DNA of 64,000 nucleotides from NCBI GenBank assembly GCA_013289615.1, contig JABCZO010000011.1:1-64000 (forward strand). The letters run 5' to 3'. The position numbers and the translations under genes were made by a program. This DNA comes from Gammaproteobacteria bacterium (GTDB lineage: Bacteria > Pseudomonadota > Gammaproteobacteria > Steroidobacterales > Steroidobacteraceae). Positions 29,082 to 37,732 of the stretch are shown piece after piece. The notes beneath the pieces are model-generated. The model searched no databases. It had not been told where the DNA came from and saw nothing but the letters and a program-made list of their open reading frames with translations. Position 1 is the first letter of the stretch. Each line of letters opens with the position of its first letter.

Positions 29082-30088
29082 ATGATCGGCGACCGCCGGA
29101 GACTGGCAAGGAGGCTGACTTGAGCGTGGAGAAGATCTTAAGTGGTGCCTTGATGAAATCCCCGCCGGAATTTCATTTCCGCGAGCGGCTGCGCAACGCG
29201 GTCATGAGGGAGTGGCGCGCCGCACTGTCTGAATCGAGGCCGGCTCGGTCGGCGATGCGACGCTGGTGGATTGGGATTGCTGCGGCCGCAGGCCTCGCCG
29301 CGGTGACGCTGGCGGCTCTGCTGAGCATACCGGTGGGCGAATCGGCGCTGTTCGGGTCAATAGCCCGACTCAATGATGGTGGTATCGAACTCCGATCAGG
29401 ATGGTTCCGATATCACACGCTCCAGGTGGGAGATGTATTGCGGGTCGGGGAGCGCCTGACAGTGCACGGCTCGGCGCTGGTGACCCTTAGCGGAGGCGGT
29501 ACATTGCGAATTGGCGCGGGCAGCAACTTGTATATCGCCAAAGCGACAGAACTGTCGTTCGAGCGCGGTTTGATCTATCTGGATATGCCGCCGGGCTTAA
29601 CCCCGTCGAATCCGCTGCGCGTTGCTACCGTTGCCGGCATCGTCGAGCATCTGGGCACTCAATATGAGGTGATGAGTGATGCGCGTGCGGTTCGGATCCG
29701 GGTCCGGGAAGGCCGGGTGCGCTTCTCCGGCACATCGGGGGTCGTGGACGCTGCCGCCGGCACCGAACTGCTAACGATGCCTGACGCTCCGATCTCACGA
29801 CAGGGCATCCCCACCTATGGTCGCGACTGGCTGTGGACGACCGCGCTGGCTCCCGACTACGACATCGAGGGTCGATCATTGATGGGCTTTTTACAGTGGG
29901 CCAGTCGCGAGCTTGGTCGCCCATTGGATTTCGCCGATACGCACTCGCGCGATGTCGCAGGGCGCACGATCCTGCACGGCTCGGTGCGCGGTCAGGAACC
30001 CCTCGACGCCCTGGGCAATGTCCTGGCGACCACCACGCTGACCTATGAACTGCGCGGCGCCACGATCTGGGTGCACTCGGCTCGCTAG
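29078..30088 (+). CDS. FecR-type anti-sigma / transmembrane signal sensor
   Basis: A 336-residue inner-membrane protein. A short cytoplasmic part (1-60) would hold the sigma factor; a single membrane segment lies at about 63-87 (WWIGIAAAAGLAAVTLAALL). The periplasmic FecR domain is at about 120-235 (GDVLRVGERLTVHGSALVTL, VATVAGIVEHLGTQYEV). The C-terminus (about 262-336; FLQWASRELGRPLDF, ILHGSVRGQEPLDALGNVLA) looks like an STN-type domain. It probably receives the signal from the STN domain of the TonB receptor. Confidence 0.88.
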   Translation: MNDRRPPETGKEADLSVEKILSGALMKSPPEFHFRERLRNAVMREWRAALSESRPARSAMRRWWIGIAAAAGLAAVTLAALLSIPVGESALFGSIARLNDGGIELRSGWFRYHTLQVGDVLRVGERLTVHGSALVTLSGGGTLRIGAGSNLYIAKATELSFERGLIYLDMPPGLTPSNPLRVATVAGIVEHLGTQYEVMSDARAVRIRVREGRVRFSGTSGVVDAAAGTELLTMPDAPISRQGIPTYGRDWLWTTALAPDYDIEGRSLMGFLQWASRELGRPLDFADTHSRDVAGRTILHGSVRGQEPLDALGNVLATTTLTYELRGATIWVHSAR

Positions 30089-30300
30089 AGCGTGCTCGCT
30101 CATATCCTTCGACTGATGGAACGCAGCTAGAGTCCGATCGGCCGGCCGGCGTCTTAGCCCTCGATTCCATGTTCGAGCGCACTGCAGAATTTACCGTGTA
30201 CACCCGCCAGCGCGGGCGTTTAGGCCCGAAACGGGACGCACAGCACCTCGGCTCGTTCAAATAGGTATATACAGTAGCTGCTTGAGGATTCGCTATCCTA

Positions 30301-33033
30301 TTGATCGAGCCGGGTTTTCTGCGTCTTGCCCGCACCCCACTGGTTCCAGGAGTTTGTGATGGTTCAGCTGCTGCCGGACCGGTGACCGAGGCCTTGAGCT
30401 TGCATAAGGTTGCAAACAAGTATCCGGCGTCGATGGAAGGCCTATATCGAGGACTGCTGGAGGCAGTTCCGGATGCGATGGTGGTGGTGGATGAGGGCGG
30501 GGACATCGTCCTGATGAATGCTCAGGCCGAGAGGCAATTTGGATACCACCGCAACGAACTCATCGGACAGCAGGTCAGGAAGATCGTCCCGGCCGGGTTC
30601 GACGAACGGCTGTTGGCCGATCGCCTGCGAACCACGGCCGATGCGCTGGCGCAGCAGATAGAAACCGGGATCGAGCTCATCGGCCGGCACAAAGGCGGTA
30701 GCGAGTTTCCGATCGAGATCATGTTGAGCCAGCTCGAGAGTACCGAAGGCATCACCCTGATGGCGGCGGCAATCCGCAACATCAGTGTGCGTAAACATGC
30801 CGAGACTATGCTGCGCGCCAAAGAACATCAGTTCTCGATTATTTTTGACAATACCTATGAGACCATCTTTGTTGTTGGCGTCGAACCGGATGATTGTTTC
30901 CGATTCACCTCGGTCAACCGCAGCTTCACCGAGGCGATGGGCGCACAGCAGGAGCAGATTGTCGGCAAACTCGTTCAGGACGTTATTCCAGAACCCGCGT
31001 GTGGCCTGTCAATTGGAAAATACAGGGAAGCGATTCGGAACCGGCAGCCGGTTAGCTGGGAAGAACCGTCCGAGAATCCCGCCGGAAGGAAAGTCGGCGC
31101 TGTCACCGTCGTGCCGGTGTTCGACCCGAGTGGTAACTGTACGCAATTGATCGGCACGGTACACGACATTACCGAGCGCAAGAAGGCCGAAGAAAGGATC
31201 CTGTACCTCAATCGGGTCTATGCGGTCATGAGCGGAATCACTACGCTGATCGTGCACGTGCGTACCCGAGAGGAGCTGTTCAGGGAGGCGTGTCGAATTG
31301 CGGTCGAAGCGGGCGGGTTTCGCATGGCCTGGATCGGCATCGCGGACCGGCGTGCGATGAACATCGTCCCGGTCGCCTCTACCGGCGTTGATGCCAAATT
31401 GCTGGCCGCGCTGACGACCAGACTGTCATCGAGCGAGGGCTTGGATCCGGCAAACAACTTGGCGGCGCGCGCCATCATCAGTAAAAAGCTCTCGGTGTTC
31501 AACAATCTGCAAGGCAACACCAGCGCCGGTTTCGGCAAGCAGCACGCCGAAGCCGGAAACCTTTCAATGGTCGTGCTGCCACTGATTGTCTCGGATGTAG
31601 CGCTCGGCATGATCGCGATCGGCGCTGGGGAGATTGAATTCTTCCGCGAGGAAGAGCTCAAGCTGCTGACGGAACTGGCGGTCGATATCTCGTTTGCGAT
31701 CGACTACATCGACAAGCAGGATCAGCTCCAGTACCTCGCCTATTACGACGTGCTCACCGGACTTGCGAACCGTAGCCTGTTTCTCGACCGGGTAGCGCAG
31801 TACATGCGCAGCGCCGCCAGCGAGGGGCGCCAGTTTGGGTTGTTTCTGATCGATCTGGAACGATTCAAGAACATCAACGACAGCCTTGGCTGGCCGGCCG
31901 GCGACGCGTTGCTGAAGCAGGTGGCGGAATGGCTGACGCGCAGCGCGGGCGATGCGAATCTGCTGGCGCGTGTGAGCGCCGACCATTTCGCACTGGTGTT
32001 GCCGGATGTGAAACAGGACGGCAACTTGGCGGGGCTGCTCGAGAAATTGATGGGAGCCTTTCTGGAGCATCCGTTCCACCTGGACGATGCCGTGCTGCGC
32101 ATCGCCGCCAAGGTGGGCGTTGCACTGTTTCCGGATGACGGTGATAGCGCCGAGACGTTGTTCCGCAACGCCGAGGCCGCCCTGAAAGAGGCCAAGATGA
32201 GTGGCGCCCGCTACCTGTTTCATACCCGGGCGATGACCGAATCGGTGGCCGCCAACCTGACTCTGGAAAATCAGCTGCGCCAGGCGCTCGACCGACAGGA
32301 ATTCGTGCTGCATTACCAGCCTAAGGTGAGCCTGGCGAGCGGCAAGCTGGTCGGCGTCGAGGCGCTGATCCGCTGGAACGATCCGCGCACCGGCCTGGTG
32401 GCGCCCGAAGACTTCGTGCCGATCCTGGAAAGTACCGGAATGATCAATGACGTCGGGCGCTGGGCACTGTGCCAGGCCGTCGAGGTCTACCTGGGCTGGC
32501 GCGATGCGGGCCTGACCGCCGTCCCGATCGCGGTCAATGTATCGCCGCTGCAGTTGCACAATATCGATTTCATCAAGGACATCAGGCGCCTCGTCGGTAC
32601 CGACGCACGGGCGCAAGACGGCCTGGAACTGGAGATCACTGAAAACGTCATCATGGAAAATGTCAGGCACACCATCGATACCCTGACCGCAATTCGCGCC
32701 CTGGGCGTGGCCATCGCGATCGACGACTTCGGCACTGGGTTTTCCTCGCTCAGCTGCCTTGCCAAGCTGCCGGTCAATACCCTGAAGATCGACCGTTCGT
32801 TCGTGGTCGATATGATGCTCGGACCCGAAGGGCTGGCATTGGTGTCGACCATCATCAACCTGGCGCATTCGCTCAGGCTCAAGGTAGTCGCAGAGGGCGT
32901 GGAAACCGAGGAACAGGCGCGTCTGCTGCGGTTACTGAGCTGCGATGAAATGCAGGGCCTTCTGTTCAGCACGCCGTTGCCGCAGGAGATATTCGAAGCC
33001 AGGTTCCTGAATACGGCGGTGGCGATCGCGTGA
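30301..33033 (+). CDS. PAS-PAS-GAF-GGDEF-EAL cyclic-di-GMP protein
   Basis: A 910-residue sensor with PAS domains at about 47-170 and 180-295, a GAF domain at about 305-470, GGDEF at about 485-640 and EAL at about 655-900. The GGDEF signature is replaced by SADHF, so cyclase activity is unlikely. The EAL domain keeps all main residues (GVEALIRW, NVSPLQL, LEITEN, IDDFGTGFSSL, LKIDRSF, EGVET), so it should degrade c-di-GMP. No membrane segment is seen. The start is a TTG without a clear ribosome site; the ATG at 30433 just before the first PAS domain is an alternative. Confidence 0.9.
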   Translation: MIEPGFLRLARTPLVPGVCDGSAAAGPVTEALSLHKVANKYPASMEGLYRGLLEAVPDAMVVVDEGGDIVLMNAQAERQFGYHRNELIGQQVRKIVPAGFDERLLADRLRTTADALAQQIETGIELIGRHKGGSEFPIEIMLSQLESTEGITLMAAAIRNISVRKHAETMLRAKEHQFSIIFDNTYETIFVVGVEPDDCFRFTSVNRSFTEAMGAQQEQIVGKLVQDVIPEPACGLSIGKYREAIRNRQPVSWEEPSENPAGRKVGAVTVVPVFDPSGNCTQLIGTVHDITERKKAEERILYLNRVYAVMSGITTLIVHVRTREELFREACRIAVEAGGFRMAWIGIADRRAMNIVPVASTGVDAKLLAALTTRLSSSEGLDPANNLAARAIISKKLSVFNNLQGNTSAGFGKQHAEAGNLSMVVLPLIVSDVALGMIAIGAGEIEFFREEELKLLTELAVDISFAIDYIDKQDQLQYLAYYDVLTGLANRSLFLDRVAQYMRSAASEGRQFGLFLIDLERFKNINDSLGWPAGDALLKQVAEWLTRSAGDANLLARVSADHFALVLPDVKQDGNLAGLLEKLMGAFLEHPFHLDDAVLRIAAKVGVALFPDDGDSAETLFRNAEAALKEAKMSGARYLFHTRAMTESVAANLTLENQLRQALDRQEFVLHYQPKVSLASGKLVGVEALIRWNDPRTGLVAPEDFVPILESTGMINDVGRWALCQAVEVYLGWRDAGLTAVPIAVNVSPLQLHNIDFIKDIRRLVGTDARAQDGLELEITENVIMENVRHTIDTLTAIRALGVAIAIDDFGTGFSSLSCLAKLPVNTLKIDRSFVVDMMLGPEGLALVSTIINLAHSLRLKVVAEGVETEEQARLLRLLSCDEMQGLLFSTPLPQEIFEARFLNTAVAIA

Positions 33034-33105
33034 GCGCGCGGCAGGCGGTGACAGCGGCGAGACTGAAAATACTGCAGAAGCTGACCGGACCGTCGATGCT
33101 CGCGA

Positions 33106-34254
33106 TCAGCGCGGCGGCGGTCCGTCTCTCAGGATACTCGCGTCTACCTGGCGGAGGTCGGTGCAGCCGGTGAGAGCGAGCGTGACCTCGAGTTCCCTGC
33201 GCAGCAGGTTCAACGCCAGCGTTACACCACGGCCGCCCATGGCGCCGAGCGCATACAGAAAACTCTTGCCGATCAGGCAGGCCTGGGCACCGAGTGCGAG
33301 CGCACGCAGCATGTCCTGCCCCGACTGCACCCCGCCGTCCAGCCACACCTCGCAACGGCCGGCCACCGCGTTCACGATTTCCGGCAATACCGAAATGGAG
33401 GACGGTGCGCCATCGAGTTGACGGCCGCCGTGGTTGGACACCACGATGGCGTCCACGCCCTGCGCCGCCGCGGTTCGCGCATCCTCGGCATCCAGGATGC
33501 CCTTGATGATGAGCTTGCCGGGCCACAGGCTTCTGACCCAGGCGATCTGCTGCCAGGTGACCGACGGATCGAATTGCGAGGCGATCCATTCGGACAGGGT
33601 CGACAGGGCGTCGGGACGACCCAGGCCGACGAGATTGCCGAAAGTGCGACGCTGGCCGAACAGCACGCGCAGCGCCCAGGCCGGCTTGGTGGCGATATCG
33701 AGCGCGTTGCGCAGCGTCAGCCGCGGCGGAATGCTAAGGCCGTTCTTGGCGTCGCGCCGCCGAAGCCCCTGAACCTGCAGGTCCACCGTCAGCACCAGCG
33801 CCGAGCAACGCGCGGCAGCCGCCCGCGCAATGAGTTCCTGGTTGAAGCCGCGATCGCGCATCAGGTACACCTGGAACCAGAATGGCTGCGGCACGGCCTG
33901 GTGCACATCCTCGATCGAACAGATCGACATCGTGCTAAGGCAGAAAGGGATGCCGAAGGCCTGGGCCGCACGGGCGCCGTGGATTTCGCCATCGCCGTAG
34001 AACAGGCCCGTAAGGCCGGTCGGTGCAATCGCCAGCGGCATGGTGACGGGTTGACCGATCATGCTGCTGGCCACCGACAGCGTCGACAGGTCGCGCATGA
34101 CCCGCTGCCGGAATTCGATCGCGCGCAGGTCGCTACGATTGCGCTCGAGGGTCAGCTCATCGAAGGAGCCGCGGTCGGCATATTCGAATATTGCGCGCGG
34201 AATGCGCCGGCGCGCCAGCTCTCGCAGGTCCGCGATGCTGGTGATTACCGGCAT
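33106..34254 (-). CDS. lldD: FMN-dependent L-lactate dehydrogenase / alpha-hydroxyacid oxidase
   Basis: A 382-residue TIM-barrel flavoenzyme. Motifs in order: FEYADRGSFDELTLERN, MPLAIAPTGLTGLFY, PFWFQVYLMRDRG, LIIKGI (Lys), VVSNHGGRQLDGAPSS (catalytic His and substrate Arg) and LDGGVQSGQDMLRALALGA (FMN phosphate site). It oxidises L-lactate or another 2-hydroxyacid with electrons going to the quinone pool. It stands apart from the lut operon and is divergent from a formyltransferase-like gene. The substrate could also be mandelate or glycolate. Confidence 0.9.
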   Translation of the reverse strand: MPVITSIADLRELARRRIPRAIFEYADRGSFDELTLERNRSDLRAIEFRQRVMRDLSTLSVASSMIGQPVTMPLAIAPTGLTGLFYGDGEIHGARAAQAFGIPFCLSTMSICSIEDVHQAVPQPFWFQVYLMRDRGFNQELIARAAAARCSALVLTVDLQVQGLRRRDAKNGLSIPPRLTLRNALDIATKPAWALRVLFGQRRTFGNLVGLGRPDALSTLSEWIASQFDPSVTWQQIAWVRSLWPGKLIIKGILDAEDARTAAAQGVDAIVVSNHGGRQLDGAPSSISVLPEIVNAVAGRCEVWLDGGVQSGQDMLRALALGAQACLIGKSFLYALGAMGGRGVTLALNLLRRELEVTLALTGCTDLRQVDASILRDGPPPR

Positions 34255-34421
34255 GCGGGCCTGGCCTCAGACCAACGGCGCGGTACGCCGTGGTTGCTCG
34301 ACGGTGGCATTTGTAATTCTCCAGCGGCAGGCGTCCCTAAACTGATATTTTACGCAGTAGCGGGCGGCGGCGGCTATTCGCCAGCGCCGGCTGGGATGGC
34401 GGACGAGCAGGAGAAGCGCGA

Positions 34422-35354
34422 ATGCGCATAGCCATTATCGGACAGCAGGACTTTGGCAAGGCGGTTCTGGAGGCCATGCTCGGCCGGGGCGACACGGTTG
34501 CCGGGGTATTCTGTGCCCCCGAGCAACCCGGCACCCGACCGGATCCCCTGCGCGCAGCGGCGCAGGACAGGAACGTTGCGCTGCATCAGCTGCCCTCCCT
34601 CAAGACCGATGAGGCATGCAAGGCACTGCGCGCGCTGGATGTGGATCTTGGCGTGATGGCCTACGTGCTGCAGTTCGTGCCGCAGGCGTTCGCGACCGTG
34701 CCCAGGCACGGAATGATCCAGTATCACCCGTCACTATTGCCACACTATCGGGGCCCGAGCTCGATCAACTGGCCGATCATCCGCGGCGATGTGCTCACCG
34801 GACTCACGATCTTCCGGCCCACCGACGGATTGGACGAGGGTCCGGTGATTCTTCAGAAGCAGACCCCGATCGGCCCGGACGATACGCTGGGGAGCGTGTA
34901 TTTCGACCGCCTGTTTCCGATGGGCGTTGCGGCACTGCAGGAAGCCGCCGACCTGGTGGTGAGCGGCAACGGCAATGAGATCATCCAGGACGAAGCCCAG
35001 GCGAGCTACGTCGGCTGGTGCCGGGGCCCGGAGGCGAGGATCAACTGGCACAACCATGTCGATCTGGTCTACAACCTGATCCGCGGCTGCAATCCGGCGC
35101 CCGGTGCCTGGACCACGCACGACGGCAAGAAGCTTTACATCTTCGACGCGCGTAAGCATCCGGCGCGCCGCTACTCCCAGGTCAACGGCAAGCCCGGCGC
35201 CGTCACGGCGATCGAAGGCCAGAGCGTCCTTGTCGCGACGCAGGGCGGACAGATCGAGCTGGTCAGGGCAAAATACGATACCGGCAAGAAACTGCCGGCA
35301 TCGCAGGTCTGCACCGAAGCGGGTGTGGAGGTCGGCGCCGTTCTGGGCGCCTGA
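34422..35354 (+). CDS. Formyltransferase-fold enzyme (10-formyl-THF hydrolase-domain type)
   Basis: A 310-residue protein with the Rossmann formyltransferase domain (MRIAIIGQQDFGKAVLEAML) and the motif YHPSLLPHYRGPSSINW, which matches the N-terminal domain of 10-formyltetrahydrofolate dehydrogenase better than Met-tRNA formyltransferase. The catalytic Asp lies in TDGLDEGPVI. A C-terminal FMT-like domain follows (about 205-300). The residue usually Asn two before the His is Gln here. It probably uses a formyl-folate cofactor; the acceptor is unknown. A hypothetical gene follows after 5 bases. Confidence 0.82.
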   Translation: MRIAIIGQQDFGKAVLEAMLGRGDTVAGVFCAPEQPGTRPDPLRAAAQDRNVALHQLPSLKTDEACKALRALDVDLGVMAYVLQFVPQAFATVPRHGMIQYHPSLLPHYRGPSSINWPIIRGDVLTGLTIFRPTDGLDEGPVILQKQTPIGPDDTLGSVYFDRLFPMGVAALQEAADLVVSGNGNEIIQDEAQASYVGWCRGPEARINWHNHVDLVYNLIRGCNPAPGAWTTHDGKKLYIFDARKHPARRYSQVNGKPGAVTAIEGQSVLVATQGGQIELVRAKYDTGKKLPASQVCTEAGVEVGAVLGA

Positions 35355-35359
35355 GGGTT

Positions 35360-35779
35360 ATGGCGTTTATCACCGATCAGGCCGCGCTGCTGGCGATTCA
35401 ATCCGAATGGTCGGCCGTCGTCAGGGTGCGTGACCGCATGAGAAAGCTGATGTCCGGCCCGGTCGGATCCATTTCGGATGGCGCGCTGCACAGTGTGGTC
35501 TATAACCTGCCGTTGCTGCTGGCATTCAATGTACTGGAGAAGGTGTTACAGGCTCTAAAGAAGCAGCGGCAGATCCCAGGTCACGGCGAGCGGCTCGGTG
35601 AGCTGATGGATATCTTTCAGGGCGATCCTTCCTGGCTCGAATGGTCGGTGCTGCGCGACGGCGAGCGACTCCGCCATGCGATCGAGCACGACGGCGAGCT
35701 ATTCTCCGGCGTCGACTGCCTGGCGGATATTGCGGCGGTCGAGGAACAACTGGGCGCCTGGCAGCTTCTTGGCCCATGA
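35360..35779 (+). CDS. Hypothetical protein in the formyltransferase operon
   Basis: A 139-residue soluble, helical protein (FITDQAALLAIQSEWSAVVR; VVYNLPLLLAFNVLEKVLQA; WLEWSVLRDGERLRHAIEHD). GAGGG lies just before the ATG, and only 5 bases separate it from the formyltransferase-like gene, so the two are co-transcribed. No motif or family is recognised. Confidence 0.75.
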   Translation: MAFITDQAALLAIQSEWSAVVRVRDRMRKLMSGPVGSISDGALHSVVYNLPLLLAFNVLEKVLQALKKQRQIPGHGERLGELMDIFQGDPSWLEWSVLRDGERLRHAIEHDGELFSGVDCLADIAAVEEQLGAWQLLGP

Positions 35780-35801
35780 AGCAGCCACGCGATTCGTGGC
35801 C

Positions 35802-36815
35802 CTAGCGGCTATCGGGTGCGCGCTCCGGCGCGGCGAGCTCGGGCACGCCGCGCCTGATATCGGCCGAGAACGTGTTGCTGCGATCGGCACTGTGTGCGCG
35901 CCCGGTAATGCGCCCGAACGAGCGCAGTTGCCCGAGCGTATATCGCATATCCAGACCCCCGACCTTGTACACGTACCCGGGAAGATACCCGGATAACAGC
36001 AGCCGATAGTCGAGCGGCAGGTTACCGTCGATGCGTTTCATCATGTGGTAGATCAGCGTGGTGCAATTCACCGTCACGGTATTGTAGAAGCGCGGTGTGT
36101 GCACCAGGCGGTTCGCCTGCCCGACGTAGGCCAGGAACAACGAGCGCATGTCCGCTATGGGCATGCGGATGCGGTACAGATAGTCATCCTCGCCGCGCAC
36201 GTTGGTACGAACGCGGATCACGTCGCGCTCGTCGGCGGCCAGGATGCTCAATTCGAATTCCTTGAAGAAGCCGCCGATCGACGAATAACTCTGGTCCTTT
36301 TCCGGGCGGATCTCGACCGAGAACACGACATGACTGCCGTCGTCGAATCCGAACGAAATCAGCACGTGCGCGATCGCCTGAATGGTCCAGTAGGACAGGA
36401 TCATGTCGACCGAATCCAGACGATCGAGGTCGTAGCTGCGCGTCTCCCAGCGCTGGGTGTAGTCGGTGGTGCTGCGCCAGTCGAAATTGCGCACATTGCG
36501 CAGGATCACCCGGCTACCCTCGACGCTGCCACTGGTCATCTCGGCGACGTCGTCGGTCCAGGCCCGGTTATTCGACGGCATCACGCGTTGCCACCAGAAC
36601 AGCAGCGCGCCGAATGCCAGCACGAAAACGGCCGCCACGATCAGCATCCGGGTGCGGTACAGGGTGAGCAGCAGCAGGAAGCTGAACAGCGTCCACAGCG
36701 CGACCGCCAGGATCTTCATCGGCTTTCCCGCTGGCACCTGGTACCACAGGGCGAAGCCACCCCAGGTGGCGGGCAGCGCGAGCAGCAATGCCAGCAGCCT
36801 GGTCAAGGCGATCAT
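35802..36815 (-). CDS. DUF4105 membrane protein
   Basis: A 337-residue protein with two or three N-terminal membrane segments (about 5-25, 33-52 and 57-75) followed by a large soluble DUF4105 domain. That domain includes HVLISFGFDDGSHVVFSVE, EIRPEKDQSYSS and the NTVTVNCTTLIYHMM segment with a conserved Asn-Cys-Thr. The conserved Cys and His suggest a papain-like or NlpC-like fold, but activity is not established. It lies on the same strand after mlaA and the hydrolase gene, suggesting an envelope function. Confidence 0.85.
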   Translation of the reverse strand: MIALTRLLALLLALPATWGGFALWYQVPAGKPMKILAVALWTLFSFLLLLTLYRTRMLIVAAVFVLAFGALLFWWQRVMPSNNRAWTDDVAEMTSGSVEGSRVILRNVRNFDWRSTTDYTQRWETRSYDLDRLDSVDMILSYWTIQAIAHVLISFGFDDGSHVVFSVEIRPEKDQSYSSIGGFFKEFELSILAADERDVIRVRTNVRGEDDYLYRIRMPIADMRSLFLAYVGQANRLVHTPRFYNTVTVNCTTLIYHMMKRIDGNLPLDYRLLLSGYLPGYVYKVGGLDMRYTLGQLRSFGRITGRAHSADRSNTFSADIRRGVPELAAPERAPDSR

Positions 36816-36847
36816 GTCATTGCGATCATGCGATTACCGAGGCGCCG

Positions 36848-37732
36848 CTAGCGGCCCGCGGGCGTGTCCGGGTCGCGCGCCTTCCTGGGCGCTTTTGCAT
36901 GCAGCGCTTCGTCTTCTATCAGCTCGCGGTGCACATAGAGGAAACGGATCATTTCGTACTCGAACGGCGAGCCGCTGCTGTAATAGCGGAAATCGCTGTT
37001 GGCACGCTGGTTGATCGGATCGAGCACTCCCAGCGCCCAGGCCTGATCGCCCCGATACAGGTCGGCCACATTGATCTCGTAGGACACGCCGTAGTCGGTC
37101 AGCAGGCCGACGCCATCGCGCAGCGTGGCTGGACCCAGAAGCGGAATGACCAGGTACGGGCCGGGGTGCATGCCCCACCGGGACAAGGTCGCGCTGAAAC
37201 CGGTCAGGTCGCTCCCGAGCTTGAAGCGCGCGGCTACATCGAACAGGCCGCCGATTCCGAGCGTGCTGTTGATCACGAACCTGCCGACGCTGCGCAGCCC
37301 GGACAGCGGCCGCAGCTGCAGCGCGTAGTTGACGATACTTCTGGGTTCGGAAAGATTGAGAAAGAAGTTGTTCACGCCCGCGCGGATGGGCGACGGCAGG
37401 CGATTGTAGGCATCGGCGACCGGCAGGAAGATGGCATCGTCGAATCGCGCATTGAATCGATAGAACGAGCGGTTCACGCGCTCCCACGGATCATAGGTGT
37501 ACATCGAGGGCGCATCGGCCGCGGTCAGCGGGGTGAGCGCGCCGGACGCGTCCTCGGCGGCCTGGTGCTCGCTGGCCTGCTTCGCCGCCGCGGCGAGCTC
37601 GGCGGCCTGCCTGATGGCCGCGGCATTGTCCGCGGCAGGTGTCTCGTCCGGCAGGCGTCGGATCGACAGGCTCTGAGAGCTGCAGCCGCACAGTGCGACG
37701 ACAACGACGCCAGCGAACAACAGTGCCCTCAC
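36848..37732 (-). CDS. mlaA: MlaA-family outer-membrane lipoprotein
   Basis: A 294-residue lipoprotein with a lipobox in VVVALCGCSS. A long Ala/Gln-rich linker (about 22-75) follows, then the MlaA/VacJ domain (about 78-270): YDPWERVNRSFYRFNARFDD, GVNNFFLNLSEPRSIVNYAL, RFVINSTLGIGGLFDVA and GPYLVIPLLGPATLRDGVG. MlaA removes misplaced phospholipids from the outer leaflet and hands them to MlaC. The linker is longer than in enterobacteria. The GTG start overlaps the stop of the upstream hydrolase gene (GTGA). No mlaBCDEF genes are nearby. Confidence 0.93.
   Translation of the reverse strand: MRALLFAGVVVVALCGCSSQSLSIRRLPDETPAADNAAAIRQAAELAAAAKQASEHQAAEDASGALTPLTAADAPSMYTYDPWERVNRSFYRFNARFDDAIFLPVADAYNRLPSPIRAGVNNFFLNLSEPRSIVNYALQLRPLSGLRSVGRFVINSTLGIGGLFDVAARFKLGSDLTGFSATLSRWGMHPGPYLVIPLLGPATLRDGVGLLTDYGVSYEINVADLYRGDQAWALGVLDPINQRANSDFRYYSSGSPFEYEMIRFLYVHRELIEDEALHAKAPRKARDPDTPAGR

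Noticed and set aside
30178-30235. Short inverted repeats (CCCGC/GCGGG, CCCG/CGGG) upstream of the PAS-GGDEF-EAL gene
   Set aside because: Stems of 4-5 bp are expected by chance in high-GC DNA.
30262-30290. TATATACAGTA resembling half a LexA box before the PAS-GGDEF-EAL gene; a similar GTATATACAG at 61976-61986
   Set aside because: Only the right half fits; the left half lacks the CTG, so a LexA dimer site is not supported.
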